From positions 620,001 to 684,000 of the forward strand of contig NZ_CP081294.1 in the NCBI RefSeq assembly GCF_019711315.1: DNA of 64,000 bases, written 5' to 3'. Positions 42,421-50,313 of the stretch are shown piece after piece; positions within the stretch are counted from its first letter, which is position 1; every line of letters starts with the position of its first letter. Both the position numbers and the translations under genes were made by a program. The notes below the pieces were generated by a model, which ran no database searches, had not been told where the DNA came from, and saw nothing but the letters and a program-made list of their open reading frames with translations. Source of the stretch: Qipengyuania gelatinilytica (GTDB lineage Bacteria > Pseudomonadota > Alphaproteobacteria > Sphingomonadales > Sphingomonadaceae).

Positions 42421-44354
42421 GCCGCTTTCAGCGAAGCCTCGACCTCGCTGCGGAAATCATATTCCACCCAGTCCTCGCAATCGGGCCATTTGTCGGTGCT
42501 TTTCCAGTAATCGGAAAAGCCCAGCCTCGTGCACAGATGTACGAAGCGCGGCAATTGCAGCACCTTGCTCCATGGCCCCATGATGGTGCCGGGGAAATAG
42601 GCGCTCGGCCGCGCACCGTCGGGGTTGAAGACGAAATCGTACGACGCCCGCTCGGCCATATCGAGCGCTTCGTCGGCCAGTCCGAATTCCCCGATCGACA
42701 CCACCAGGTTGAGCTGCAGATGGCCGGTCTTGTCGAGATATTCGCGATAACGCGTCATCCGCCGATCGATAAGCTCCGGGTCTTTCGTGCGCACCGCCTG
42801 CGCAAAGGCGAGCGCGGCGCGCATGTCGCGGCTCTGCCATTCGTTGAGCTGGCTGACATCCGGCACTGCCCTGTCGAAGGCGTCCCAATAGCCGAGCGTA
42901 CCCGCCGTATTAACCAGCGAGATCAGGATGCCGGGATTTTCCGGCCATTGCTTGTGAAGCTGCTCGTGCATCGCCACGCAAATGTCGATATCGCCGACAT
43001 AGGCGCGCATCTGCGCCACGTTGAGCCGTGCGGATGGCATCAGCGGATTGAGCTCGCAGGCCCGCTCGGCATACCGCAGCGCATCGCGGAACCGGCCCAC
43101 GCTCCAGCAGAAGGTGCTCATGTCGGTCAGCGCGGCCGTATCGCGCGGGGAGACTTCCAGCGCCTTCAGCAGCAGCGCCTCGCGCTCGGCATAAGCGCCC
43201 CAGGGTTCGAGCATGGCGAGCGCGACATAGGCGCCGCCGCTCTTCGGATCGAGCCGCAGCGCAGTCTTCGCCGCCTCAATGACCCCGTCGCGCCCAATGT
43301 GATAGGCCTTGTCGTAGCGCCCCGAGCGCAGCGTCCAGGCGCGGCATTCGGCGAGGCTTTCCCACGCCGGCGCGAAACTGGGCGCAGTCTCCACCACCCG
43401 TTCTAGCAGGGGGATGGCCTCGCGATAGGCATCGTCGAACAGCGGATCGCCTTCGGCCATGATGCCGCGGGCACGCATGTAGGCTTCGTAAGAGGCGGGA
43501 TCGAGTGCCTCTTCCTTGCGCGCCGGCGTAAGCGCAACCTTCAGCGCTTCGGCCACCTTTTCCGCGATCCGTTCCTGCAGATCGAAGACGTCGTCCAGAT
43601 CCCCGTCGAAGCCGTCGACCCAGACGGCGCTGCGCGTAGTGCATTCGACCAGTTCGGCGCTGATACGCACGCGGTTTCGCGACCGGCGCACCGATCCATC
43701 GAGGAGGTGGGTCGCGCCCAGCGCCGTGGCGACGCGCGCAGTGTCCTTATCCGCGCCCCGAAACTGGAAGCTCGATGCCCGCGCGACGACCTTGAGGCTG
43801 CTCCCGCTCGCCACTGTCCGCTGGATTTCCTCCGAAATCCCGTCGCAGAAGAAGTCGAGCTCGGCATCCGCGCTGAAATTGTCGAACGGCATGACGGCGA
43901 GCAGGGGATCGCGTGATGTCGGACTTCCTGAATCCTGGCCGCTACCCTGCAAGGCATCCGCGCAGGTACCCGCCAACTCCTCGACCGATGCGACGATCTT
44001 GCGCCAGGGGGCCGCAGTAATGTCGCCCGACCAGCCGGTTCCCTGTTCGCAATGCACGCGGTTGAATGGAAAGGGCGGGATGGTCCCGTCGAGGCTGAAT
44101 TGTACGAGCTTGCCCTGCTCATGCGCGAGGTCCGCTTCCGCGAGCACCCAGCGCGAGCGGCGCGCGTCGTCCGACCACACGACGAGCACGGCGTCGACCT
44201 CGCGCAGTTTTTCCTCGATGACGACCGAAAACTCGCGATGCGCGGGCAAGGCATCGTCGATCCAGACCTCATACCCCTCGTCTCGCAGGCCGCGCGCGGC
44301 CGCCTGCGCCTGCTCGGCGGTGGACCGCGCATAAGAGATAAATATCTGAGCCAA
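42393..44354 (-). CDS. TIR domain - TolB-like domain - TPR protein
   Basis: 653-residue cytosolic protein. The TIR domain (about 1-130) starts MAQIFISYARSTAEQA and has SRWVLAE, placing E73 at the NADase-type glutamate of the SxWxxxE motif. A TolB-like domain (about 150-265: LLAVMPFDNFSADAELDFFC, LLDGSVRRSRNRVRI) is of the type common ahead of adenylate-cyclase-like effectors. TPR-like helices run from about 280 to 640. The TTG start at 44354 has GAGAGG six bases upstream. Known: bacterial TIR domains can hydrolyse NAD in defence systems or act as scaffolds. The TIR-TolB-TPR layout is found in proteobacteria, but its function is unclear. A regulatory or defence role is inferred. Confidence 0.85.
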   Translation of the reverse strand: MAQIFISYARSTAEQAQAAARGLRDEGYEVWIDDALPAHREFSVVIEEKLREVDAVLVVWSDDARRSRWVLAEADLAHEQGKLVQFSLDGTIPPFPFNRVHCEQGTGWSGDITAAPWRKIVASVEELAGTCADALQGSGQDSGSPTSRDPLLAVMPFDNFSADAELDFFCDGISEEIQRTVASGSSLKVVARASSFQFRGADKDTARVATALGATHLLDGSVRRSRNRVRISAELVECTTRSAVWVDGFDGDLDDVFDLQERIAEKVAEALKVALTPARKEEALDPASYEAYMRARGIMAEGDPLFDDAYREAIPLLERVVETAPSFAPAWESLAECRAWTLRSGRYDKAYHIGRDGVIEAAKTALRLDPKSGGAYVALAMLEPWGAYAEREALLLKALEVSPRDTAALTDMSTFCWSVGRFRDALRYAERACELNPLMPSARLNVAQMRAYVGDIDICVAMHEQLHKQWPENPGILISLVNTAGTLGYWDAFDRAVPDVSQLNEWQSRDMRAALAFAQAVRTKDPELIDRRMTRYREYLDKTGHLQLNLVVSIGEFGLADEALDMAERASYDFVFNPDGARPSAYFPGTIMGPWSKVLQLPRFVHLCTRLGFSDYWKSTDKWPDCEDWVEYDFRSEVEASLKAAQGEKTPAP

Positions 44355-44709
44355 AAAAGCCTCTCCGGCAAAGGGCGAAGGGCCTTGCTATACGGAGGAC
44401 GGGTAACACGCAATGCAACAGGTTCGCGCAGCCGTGGGTGCCGGCTCAGGCGCGAAGCGCGGCGATCATGGTTGCATGCCTGCTAACGCACGAGGGACTC
44501 GCCCCCCGACACGCGCAGAGTGGTCGCGTTCTATCGATTGTTCGGGAGGGCTCCAGACACGATGCAGTCCAATGGCACTTGGCCAGCTTTTGACTTTACT
44601 AGGTTTGTCTCTACTATCGCCGCTACTGGGGGTTGCCTGAAGATTGAGGGTCGCCTTCTCCCTGTCCGAAAGTCCGGTTTCTTCCGGACTTAAGCTAGGG
44701 GAAAACTCC
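44355..44709. other. 355-bp intergenic region with tRNA remnant
   Basis: This gap lies between the divergent TIR and small secreted-protein genes. It holds the TIR Shine-Dalgarno sequence, the tRNA-Met-like fragment at 44492-44515 and the AGGGG site of the next gene. A 75-codon frame from 44413 lacks a Shine-Dalgarno site and family features, so I do not call it. Confidence 0.5.
44492..44515 (-). repeat. Partial tRNA-Met duplicate (anticodon-stem end and T-arm), att-like
   Basis: These 24 bases match 45249-45273 inside the intact tRNA-Met in the same orientation, differing by one gap and one substitution (23 of 25 aligned positions). The match covers the end of the anticodon stem and the T-arm; the acceptor stem is not conserved. 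Such 3'-half tRNA copies are typical attachment-site scars of integrating elements. Confidence 0.6.
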
Positions 44710-45174
44710 ATGAAAAACCTAATTCTTCCAATCGCAAGCATCGGCTTGATGATGAGCTCCGCCCCACTTCTTGCACAGGAATGGGATAGCGGTCAGGCCG
44801 AGGTCTGGAACTACGTGTCATCTGCATGGTCGGAGCATTCCGACGCCGGAACATGGGCGGAAGAACTGGATCCCGCAGGCTACGGTTGGAACACGGATTA
44901 TCCCGTCCCCACCTCCCGCGAACAGATGGCGGAACGCACAAGGGTCTTCGGCGCCGAAGGCAAGGTGCTCTATTACCGGCTCGATCCCATCAAGATATCT
45001 GTCAGTGGAGATACGGCAATCGCGTATTACTACGCCAATATCGTCGAGACCAACCACAAGGGAGAGCGCGAGACGAGCGTCGAGCGATGTGCCGATACTC
45101 TCATCAAGCGTGGCGGCGATTGGCGCTTTCTCGGTTGGCTGTGCGAGACGAAAAGCTCCGGCTCCGACGATTGA
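44710..45174 (+). CDS. Small secreted SnoaL/NTF2-like protein
   Basis: 154-residue protein with a Sec signal peptide ending near PLLAQ-EW. The mature part fits the NTF2/SnoaL or DUF4440 pattern: AEVWNYVSSAWSEHSD helix, VLYYRLDPIKISVSGDTAIA strands and GGDWRFLGWLCE at the end. ATG 44710 has AGGGG about eight bases upstream. It lies between the tRNA fragment and the intact tRNA, so it may belong to an inserted element. Periplasmic, function unknown; no catalytic residues are assigned. Confidence 0.7.
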   Translation: MKNLILPIASIGLMMSSAPLLAQEWDSGQAEVWNYVSSAWSEHSDAGTWAEELDPAGYGWNTDYPVPTSREQMAERTRVFGAEGKVLYYRLDPIKISVSGDTAIAYYYANIVETNHKGERETSVERCADTLIKRGGDWRFLGWLCETKSSGSDD

Positions 45175-45193
45175 TCCGATAGCTGTCTGCGTC

Positions 45194-45220
45194 GCTCGCC
45201 AGTCGTGTTGGCTGGCGAGC
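45194..45220. terminator. Hairpin between small secreted-protein gene and tRNA-Met
   Basis: GCTCGCCAG (45194-45202) pairs perfectly with CTGGCGAGC (45212-45220) around a 9-nt loop. It could end both the plus-strand gene and the convergent tRNA transcript. It lacks a T-tract, so its strength is uncertain. Confidence 0.5.
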
Positions 45221-45237
45221 CTCGCAATGCCTGAAAT

Positions 45238-45314
45238 TGGTAGCGGAGGAGGGACTCGAACCCCCGACACGCGGATTATGATTCCGCTGCTCTAACCACC
45301 TGAGCTACTCCGCC
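45238..45314 (-). tRNA. tRNA-Met (CAT), elongator type
   Basis: A 77-nt cloverleaf on the minus strand. The acceptor arms GGCGGAG and CTCCGCT flank D-stem GCTC/GAGC, anticodon stem GCGGA/TCCGC with loop ATCATAA (anticodon CAT) and T-loop TTCGAGT. A73 and CCA are encoded. The sequence resembles alphaproteobacterial elongator tRNA-Met. A tRNA-Ile2 reading is less likely. It shares a partial direct repeat with 44492-44515. Confidence 0.95.
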
Positions 45315-45392
45315 CCGAAAGGCCATGCGGCGGGCGCATACGCCCGCTCGGCAGGCGGCGCATTTAGGGCGCGCTTCGCCTACGGTCAACAC

Positions 45393-45911
45393 TCAATTCC
45401 CGCGAAATGCGAAGCGGCGCAGGAATTCCCAAGGGCCACCGCGATAGGCATGGAGCGCAAGGCCCGGAAATGCGAATCCACTGGGCTCGATCAGTCCGGA
45501 AAGCTGGGCCTGCAGCGCCTTTGCCTCTTTCGAGGTGACCTTGTTCTGGATCGTCACATGAAGACGCGGCCGGTGCTGGTCCTGCTGGGTCAGCATTCCT
45601 CGAAAATGCTCTGCAATCTCGTCTCTCAGCTCGAGCAATTGCGGGCTCGATAGCTTTATCGCGGTACCTCCGCCGAGCGACATGAGGCCTTCCACCTGCC
45701 CCTCGATCGGCGGGACTTCGCCCGCAAGGCGCGCGAGATAGCGGCGCAATTCATCCTCGCACGGGGAAGGTATCGCGTGGAACAAGGTGACATGCGCCTC
45801 GAGATAATTCCGCTCGGGCGGAAAATACTGGGTTCGCAGGTCGGTATAACGGCGATGCAAGTCAGGCGGGAGTTCCGCCGTCAGGATCAGGGGCGCGTCA
45901 CCCTCGCTCAC
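45393..45911 (-). CDS. 2'-5' RNA ligase / 2H phosphoesterase family protein
   Basis: 172-residue 2H-superfamily protein with two HxT motifs, HVTLF (H40, T42) and HVTIQ (H118, T120), spaced as in LigT-like enzymes. Known: such proteins hydrolyse 2',3'-cyclic phosphates or act as RNA ligases. The cellular role here is unknown. The GTG start overlaps the mltG stop (GTGA), so the two are co-translated. It is somewhat distant from E. coli ThpR, so no symbol is given. Confidence 0.85.
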   Translation of the reverse strand: MSEGDAPLILTAELPPDLHRRYTDLRTQYFPPERNYLEAHVTLFHAIPSPCEDELRRYLARLAGEVPPIEGQVEGLMSLGGGTAIKLSSPQLLELRDEIAEHFRGMLTQQDQHRPRLHVTIQNKVTSKEAKALQAQLSGLIEPSGFAFPGLALHAYRGGPWEFLRRFAFRGN

Positions 45912-46867
45912 ATCTCGCCACGTTCACGGCGCAGCGCGCGCCATTTGGCGGCATTGCGATTATGCTCTTCGAGCGTTTCGGAAAAGACGTGCCCTCCCGT
46001 TCCGTCGGCAACGTAATAGAGAGCCTTCGTTTCAGCCGGGTCGAGCACGGCCGCGATGCTTTCGCGCCCCGGATTTGTGATCGGCCCCGGCGGCAATCCC
46101 GCAACAGCGCGGGTGTTGTAAGGATTGGTGCTCTTGAGCTCGGAAACGCGGATCCGCCGCCCCAGTGGCTTGCCCTTGGTGATCGGATAGATCGTGGTCG
46201 CATCCGCGCCGAGCATCATCCCGATACGCACGCGATTGGACAGGGCACCGGCCACCATCGGTCGCTCGTCAGCCTGCGCGGTTTCCTTCTCGACAATCGA
46301 AGCGAGGATCAGGGCTTCCTCAGGCGACTTCACGACCGCCTTGTCGGTGCGTTTTTCCCATGCCTCGGCAAGATAATCGTCCATCGCCTTTTGCATGCGC
46401 GCGATGACGGATGCACGGCTTTCGCCCCGCTCGAAATCATAGGTATCCGGAAGGATAGAGCCCTCTTCGGGCACCTCGATCTCGCCGGTGAGCAGGTCTT
46501 CAGCCATCAGCCTTTCGTAGACGAGGATCGAGGGAAGTCCTTCCGGGATCGTCACGAAGCGCCGGATGACGTCCCCGTTCTGGAAGGCGTCCAAGATTTC
46601 CGATTGAGACATACCCGCCGAAAGCATGAACTCGCCGGCCTGGATCGGGTCCGAACCGCCGAATATCTTCGAGCGCAGCAGGAATCCGTCGGAAGAGGTG
46701 ATGAGCCCTTCGTCCTCGAGCTTCTGCGCGACCGAGGTCAGCGAGGAACCGGCAGGGATGATGAAAGGCGTATCCTCTTCGATCGTCGCGGAACCCATGT
46801 GCGAGCCGGCGAACAGCGCAGCACCTGCAAGAAGGATCACGGCAATCAGGCAACCCAGCTTCTTCAC
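45908..46867 (-). CDS. mltG: Endolytic murein transglycosylase MltG
   Basis: 319-residue membrane-anchored enzyme that cleaves nascent glycan strands and sets peptidoglycan chain length. One N-terminal membrane helix (about 3-23) is followed by a LysM-like part (FIIPAGSSLTSVAQKLEDEG). The YceG domain has ILASIVEKET with the catalytic glutamate at 193, SNRVRIGMMLGAD and YYVADGTGGHVFS. The GTG start is at 46867. The length is close to that of typical MltG (about 340 aa). In many proteobacteria it lies close to fabF and acpP, as it does here. Confidence 0.95.
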   Translation of the reverse strand: MKKLGCLIAVILLAGAALFAGSHMGSATIEEDTPFIIPAGSSLTSVAQKLEDEGLITSSDGFLLRSKIFGGSDPIQAGEFMLSAGMSQSEILDAFQNGDVIRRFVTIPEGLPSILVYERLMAEDLLTGEIEVPEEGSILPDTYDFERGESRASVIARMQKAMDDYLAEAWEKRTDKAVVKSPEEALILASIVEKETAQADERPMVAGALSNRVRIGMMLGADATTIYPITKGKPLGRRIRVSELKSTNPYNTRAVAGLPPGPITNPGRESIAAVLDPAETKALYYVADGTGGHVFSETLEEHNRNAAKWRALRRERGEM

Positions 46868-46934
46868 GTCGTAACTATACCTCGGTTGAATTGAGCACGA
46901 ACGCCCTAGCGGTTCGGCGCGGGGAAGGGAAAGC

Positions 46935-47402
46935 TCAATCGGCAGCCGGTGGCGGCGGCCGGTCGTGCGGATCGATCTCTATCGGGTAATCGGCAAAAAA
47001 TACCGGCAGCGCCCCGCTCTCCGCCTTGCCGAGCATCCATGTGAGCCAGCCGGCATTGGCGAAATCGAGCCCCGCGCCTGCTTCGCAAAGCTCGGGAAAG
47101 CGGTCGATGAACTTTGCGGCCATCTGGCGCGCGGTATCGTGGTCCGCATCGGTCCAGCGATAGTAGTTCGTCTGGTCGGCGCTGGTGTAACAGGCGGGTT
47201 CGATATCGTGCCGGTCGGCGACGAAGATCTTGCACCGCCAATGGATCCCGCTGGGCGACATGCCCATGTCCGCACGCAGCCGCTGATAACCGACCTTGTG
47301 CAATTCATGCAGCATGCCGAGCAGCCGCAGGCACCGGCGAGCAGCCTCGTTCGCCGGCCTCTTCTGCGCAACGGGAAGCGGCTGGAACCTGTCCGGCGTC
47401 AC
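46935..47402 (-). CDS. Conserved-looking hypothetical protein downstream of fabF
   Basis: 155-residue protein of unknown function. Seen: LGMLHELHKVGYQRLRADMG helical segment, HWRCKIFVADRH strand, two cysteines and a proline-rich end (DRPPPPAAD). No signal peptide or membrane helix is seen. The frame is open further upstream, but GTG 47402 lies just after the fabF stop and gives compact spacing. An ATG at 47315 is possible. It sits between fabF and mltG in a minus-strand operon. It may be a sphingomonad-specific conserved protein. No function is assigned. Confidence 0.6.
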   Translation of the reverse strand: MTPDRFQPLPVAQKRPANEAARRCLRLLGMLHELHKVGYQRLRADMGMSPSGIHWRCKIFVADRHDIEPACYTSADQTNYYRWTDADHDTARQMAAKFIDRFPELCEAGAGLDFANAGWLTWMLGKAESGALPVFFADYPIEIDPHDRPPPPAAD

Positions 47403-47416
47403 CCGCGGAGCGACCG

Positions 47417-48679
47417 TCAGTCCTCGACCTGCTTGACGATCAGCGAGGCATTGGTGCCGCCGAAACCGAAGCTGTTGTTGAGGCAAGCCTTCACTTCGCG
47501 CTTCTTCGCCTTATGCGGCACGAGATCGACACCTTCGGTGCCTTCGTCCGGATCGTCGAGGTTGAGCGTCGGCGGGACGATCTGGTCGCGGATGGCGAGG
47601 ATGCAGAAGATCGCTTCAACCGCGCCTGCGCCACCGAGAAGGTGACCGATGGCGGACTTGGTGCTGCTCATCGAAGCACCGCACAGATCATCGCCAAGCA
47701 CGCGCTTGACCGCGCCCAGTTCAATCGTGTCGGCCATGGTCGAGGTGCCATGCGCATTGACGTAATCGATGTCGCAGGGCTCGAGGCCCGACTTCTTGAG
47801 TGCCATCTTCATCGCCAGTTCCGCGCCCTTGCCTTCGGGATGCGGGGCGGTGACGTGATAGGCATCGCCCGAAAGGCCATAGCCGACGACTTCGGCATAG
47901 ATCTTCGCACCGCGCGCCTTGGCGTGTTCGTATTCTTCGAGAACTACGACGCCTGCGCCTTCGCCCATGACGAAGCCGTCACGGTTCTTGTCGTAAGGGC
48001 GGCTCGCCTTTTCGGGCTGGTCGTTCATGCTCATGTTGAGCGCGCGGGCCTGCGCGAATCCGGCCACGCCAAGCGGGTTGATGGTGCTTTCCGCACCGCC
48101 CGCCAGCATGATGTCGGCATCGTCGAGCGCGATCATGCGCGCAGCGTCGCCAATCGAGTGTGCGCCGGTCGAGCAGGCAGTCACAACGGCGTGGTTCGGA
48201 CCCATGAGGCCGTATTTGATCGAGACCTGGCCGCTGATGAGGTTGATCAGGCGTCCGTGGACGAAGTGCGGGCTGACACGACCCGGGCCGCGTTCATGCA
48301 AGACGATCGATTCGCTCTCTATGCCCGGCAAGCCGCCGATGCCCGACCCAATCGAAACGCCCGCGCGCAGCTTGGTGTCATCGTCCACGTCCACAAGGCC
48401 GGCATCTTCGATCGCCTGCCCGGCGGCATCGATGCCGTACACGATGAACGGGTCGACCTGTCGCTGGACCTTGTGGTCGACGCGCTTGTCGGGGTCGAAG
48501 CCCCACTCGTGGTCCTTGCCCTTCACTTCACAGGCGATGGTCGCCTTCTGGCCTTCGGTATCGAAACGGGTGATTTGTCCCGCCCCGCTCTTGCCGGCGA
48601 TAAGATTGGACCAGGTGGTTTCGACGTCGCCGCCCAGCGGGGTGACGAGGCCAAGTCCGGTAACGACCACACGACGCAT
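47417..48679 (-). CDS. fabF: 3-oxoacyl-ACP synthase II (beta-ketoacyl-ACP synthase II)
   Basis: 420-residue thiolase-fold condensing enzyme that elongates acyl-ACP in fatty-acid synthesis. The catalytic triad is visible: C169 in TACSTGAHS, H310 in VNAHGTSTMADT and H346 in KSAIGHLLGGAGA. The C-terminal NNSFGFGGTNAS is the usual FabF loop. The length equals the family norm. Start at ATG 48679, with GGAG eight bases upstream. It follows acpP, separated by an intrinsic terminator that would reduce read-through. Confidence 0.96.
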   Translation of the reverse strand: MRRVVVTGLGLVTPLGGDVETTWSNLIAGKSGAGQITRFDTEGQKATIACEVKGKDHEWGFDPDKRVDHKVQRQVDPFIVYGIDAAGQAIEDAGLVDVDDDTKLRAGVSIGSGIGGLPGIESESIVLHERGPGRVSPHFVHGRLINLISGQVSIKYGLMGPNHAVVTACSTGAHSIGDAARMIALDDADIMLAGGAESTINPLGVAGFAQARALNMSMNDQPEKASRPYDKNRDGFVMGEGAGVVVLEEYEHAKARGAKIYAEVVGYGLSGDAYHVTAPHPEGKGAELAMKMALKKSGLEPCDIDYVNAHGTSTMADTIELGAVKRVLGDDLCGASMSSTKSAIGHLLGGAGAVEAIFCILAIRDQIVPPTLNLDDPDEGTEGVDLVPHKAKKREVKACLNNSFGFGGTNASLIVKQVED

Positions 48680-48701
48680 GAATTTCTCCGCAAAAAAGAC
48701 A

Positions 48702-48734
48702 ACAGGCCCGGCCCATCTTCAGGGTCGGGCCTGT
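48702..48734 (-). terminator. Intrinsic terminator between acpP and fabF
   Basis: A 13-bp stem (CAGGCCCG at 48703-48710 with CGGGCCTG at 48726-48733, extended by CCC/GGG through a G-U pair) has a 7-nt loop. On the minus strand it is followed by TTGTCTTTTTTG. It probably raises acpP over fabF expression by partial termination. Confidence 0.8.
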
Positions 48735-48791
48735 CCGGTCCCATGCACTGGCACGGGCAATGAAAAGCTGGGGGCTTAGCCCCCCTGGGGA

Positions 48792-49028
48792 TTAGCCCTT
48801 GTGCTCTTCGATGTACTTGGTCGCGTCGCCGACGGTGGTGATCTTCTCAGCCGCATCGTCGGGGATTTCCACGCCGAATTCTTCTTCGAAGGCCATCACG
48901 AGTTCGACGATGTCGAGGCTGTCTGCGCCCAGATCATCGATGAAGCTGGCTTCCTGGGTCACCTTGTCTGCTTCGACGCCGAGATGCTCGACGACAATTT
49001 TCTGCACGCGGTCGGCAGTATCGCTCAT
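48792..49028 (-). CDS. acpP: Acyl carrier protein
   Basis: 78-residue acidic four-helix carrier. [14 protein letters not shown] carries the phosphopantetheine attachment serine S37 in the DSL motif. Length and charge match AcpP. ATG 49028 is chosen; the open frame reaches further up but adds only a basic non-homologous stretch. It carries acyl chains for FabF and lipid synthesis. It is followed by the intrinsic terminator before fabF. Confidence 0.97.
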   Translation of the reverse strand: MSDTADRVQKIVVEHLGVEADKVTQEASFIDDLGADSLDIVELVMAFEEEFGVEIPDDAAEKITTVGDATKYIEEHKG

Positions 49029-49137
49029 TCTATTCCCTCTCATCTTGGGGGTTTGATAGTTGCGGTTCGCCCTAATCAACGGCGCGCGCTAGCGCAAGGG
49101 CCACTTGACCCAGCGTAAACCGGCACGCGCCGTCGGA

Positions 49138-50160
49138 TCAGTCCTGCCCTGCACCGCTTCCCTGAGAATCGGCGGAAGGCTGCGCTTCTTCGCCATCTGC
49201 AAGAAGTTCGTCTTCGGGCTCGGCAAAATGTGCAGCCAGCTGGGTTTCCGCCCGGCGCCGCGACGAAATGCGCGACAGGCCGGCCGTCGGATAGTCCTTG
49301 CCCGCTTCGAGTTCGAGCGTGCGGCGATACAGGTCTGCGGCCCCGTCGAGGTCGCCGACCACTTCGCGGCACAGGCCGGCATTGAAGGTCAGGGTGACGT
49401 TGTCGGGCTGCAGCGTGTTGAGGCGATCGAATTCGGCGCAAGCAGCACCCCAATCGGACTTGGTCAGCTTAAGCGCCTTCTTGAACGGCTTGCGCAGCGC
49501 CTTTTCCATATCACTGCGGCTTTCGAGCACGCGAATGTCCTCATTACGCTGGATCGGCGCGAGATCGCGGCGCACTTCCCATGCGAACCGTTCGATCATG
49601 CCCGAAACCATACTGCTGACGGTCGGAACGGAGGTCTCATTGGCGCAGTAGCGCTGCGATCCGCTGGTCGAATAGCCGCGATCATAGACAAGCTCGTCAC
49701 GCGCATCGAGCATCTGCACTTCGCCCGTGAAGCGCACGTTGAGTTCGCGGCACTTGTAGGTGACCGTGCGACGCTGGATGCACTTGCCATCCTTGTCTTC
49801 ACGTACGCACTTGCTTTCTTCGGTGGTGCCCGAGGGCAGGCGTTCGACTTCGGAGAAAGCGGTCCCGCTGATCCATGCGACGGGCGATGCGCCCTCGCCC
49901 GGGCCGGTGTTGCGGCGCACGTCAAAATAGTCCTCGCCATCGATGGTGGCGCGCGCAATCGCATTGCGCAGCTCGAGTTCGAACTTCGTGCCCTCATTGC
50001 CATCGAAACGCTCGACTACGACGGTCCTAAATTCCGAAGGTGCATCTTCGCCTGCAGCATAAATACCCGAAACCGGAAGGGTTTCCGCAGTTGCCGGAGC
50101 GGCGAAGGTGGTCATGGCTGCAAGCGTCGCAGCCGCGGTAATGTTGATCTTGAAAGTCAT
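49138..50160 (-). CDS. Periplasmic tetratricopeptide-like protein of unknown function
   Basis: 340-residue exported protein with a signal peptide (MTFKINITAAATLAAMTTFA, cleavage near ATA-ET). The middle (residues 50-170) is beta-rich with several cysteines (CVREDKDGKCIQRRTVTYKC). A C-terminal helical region (about 225-300) resembles TPRs (DWGAACAEFDRLNTLQPDNV), and the tail is acidic. I do not recognise the family. Inferred: an envelope protein for binding partners or assembling complexes. It lies upstream of acpP on the same strand, 109 bp apart, and probably has its own promoter. Confidence 0.75.
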   Translation of the reverse strand: MTFKINITAAATLAAMTTFAAPATAETLPVSGIYAAGEDAPSEFRTVVVERFDGNEGTKFELELRNAIARATIDGEDYFDVRRNTGPGEGASPVAWISGTAFSEVERLPSGTTEESKCVREDKDGKCIQRRTVTYKCRELNVRFTGEVQMLDARDELVYDRGYSTSGSQRYCANETSVPTVSSMVSGMIERFAWEVRRDLAPIQRNEDIRVLESRSDMEKALRKPFKKALKLTKSDWGAACAEFDRLNTLQPDNVTLTFNAGLCREVVGDLDGAADLYRRTLELEAGKDYPTAGLSRISSRRRAETQLAAHFAEPEDELLADGEEAQPSADSQGSGAGQD

Positions 50161-50282
50161 TTGTCGACGCCCCCTGTGGTGTCTAACATCATTTTTAGTC
50201 AGAAAAAGTGATCGGAATATGAACAGGACGCAATTCCCCCAAGCCGATCCCGCAGCCGGTTTTGCGCCAGATTGTATGGTGT

Positions 50283-50305
50283 GGGTGCGACGAAGTGCCG
50301 CACCC
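50283..50305 (-). terminator. Hairpin after aspS
   Basis: GGGTGCG (50283-50289) and CGCACCC (50299-50305) form a perfect 7-bp stem just past the aspS stop on the minus strand. There is no T-tract, so it could stabilise the 3' end instead. Confidence 0.4.
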
Positions 50306-50313
50306 GATGTTAG

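Noticed and set aside
44413..44640. 75-codon plus-strand frame next to the tRNA fragment
   Set aside because: No Shine-Dalgarno site or coding character, and it runs through the tRNA remnant.
47114..48763. 549-codon plus-strand frame over fabF
   Set aside because: fabF on the minus strand has its full catalytic triad. The plus frame has no family features and is a codon-bias shadow.
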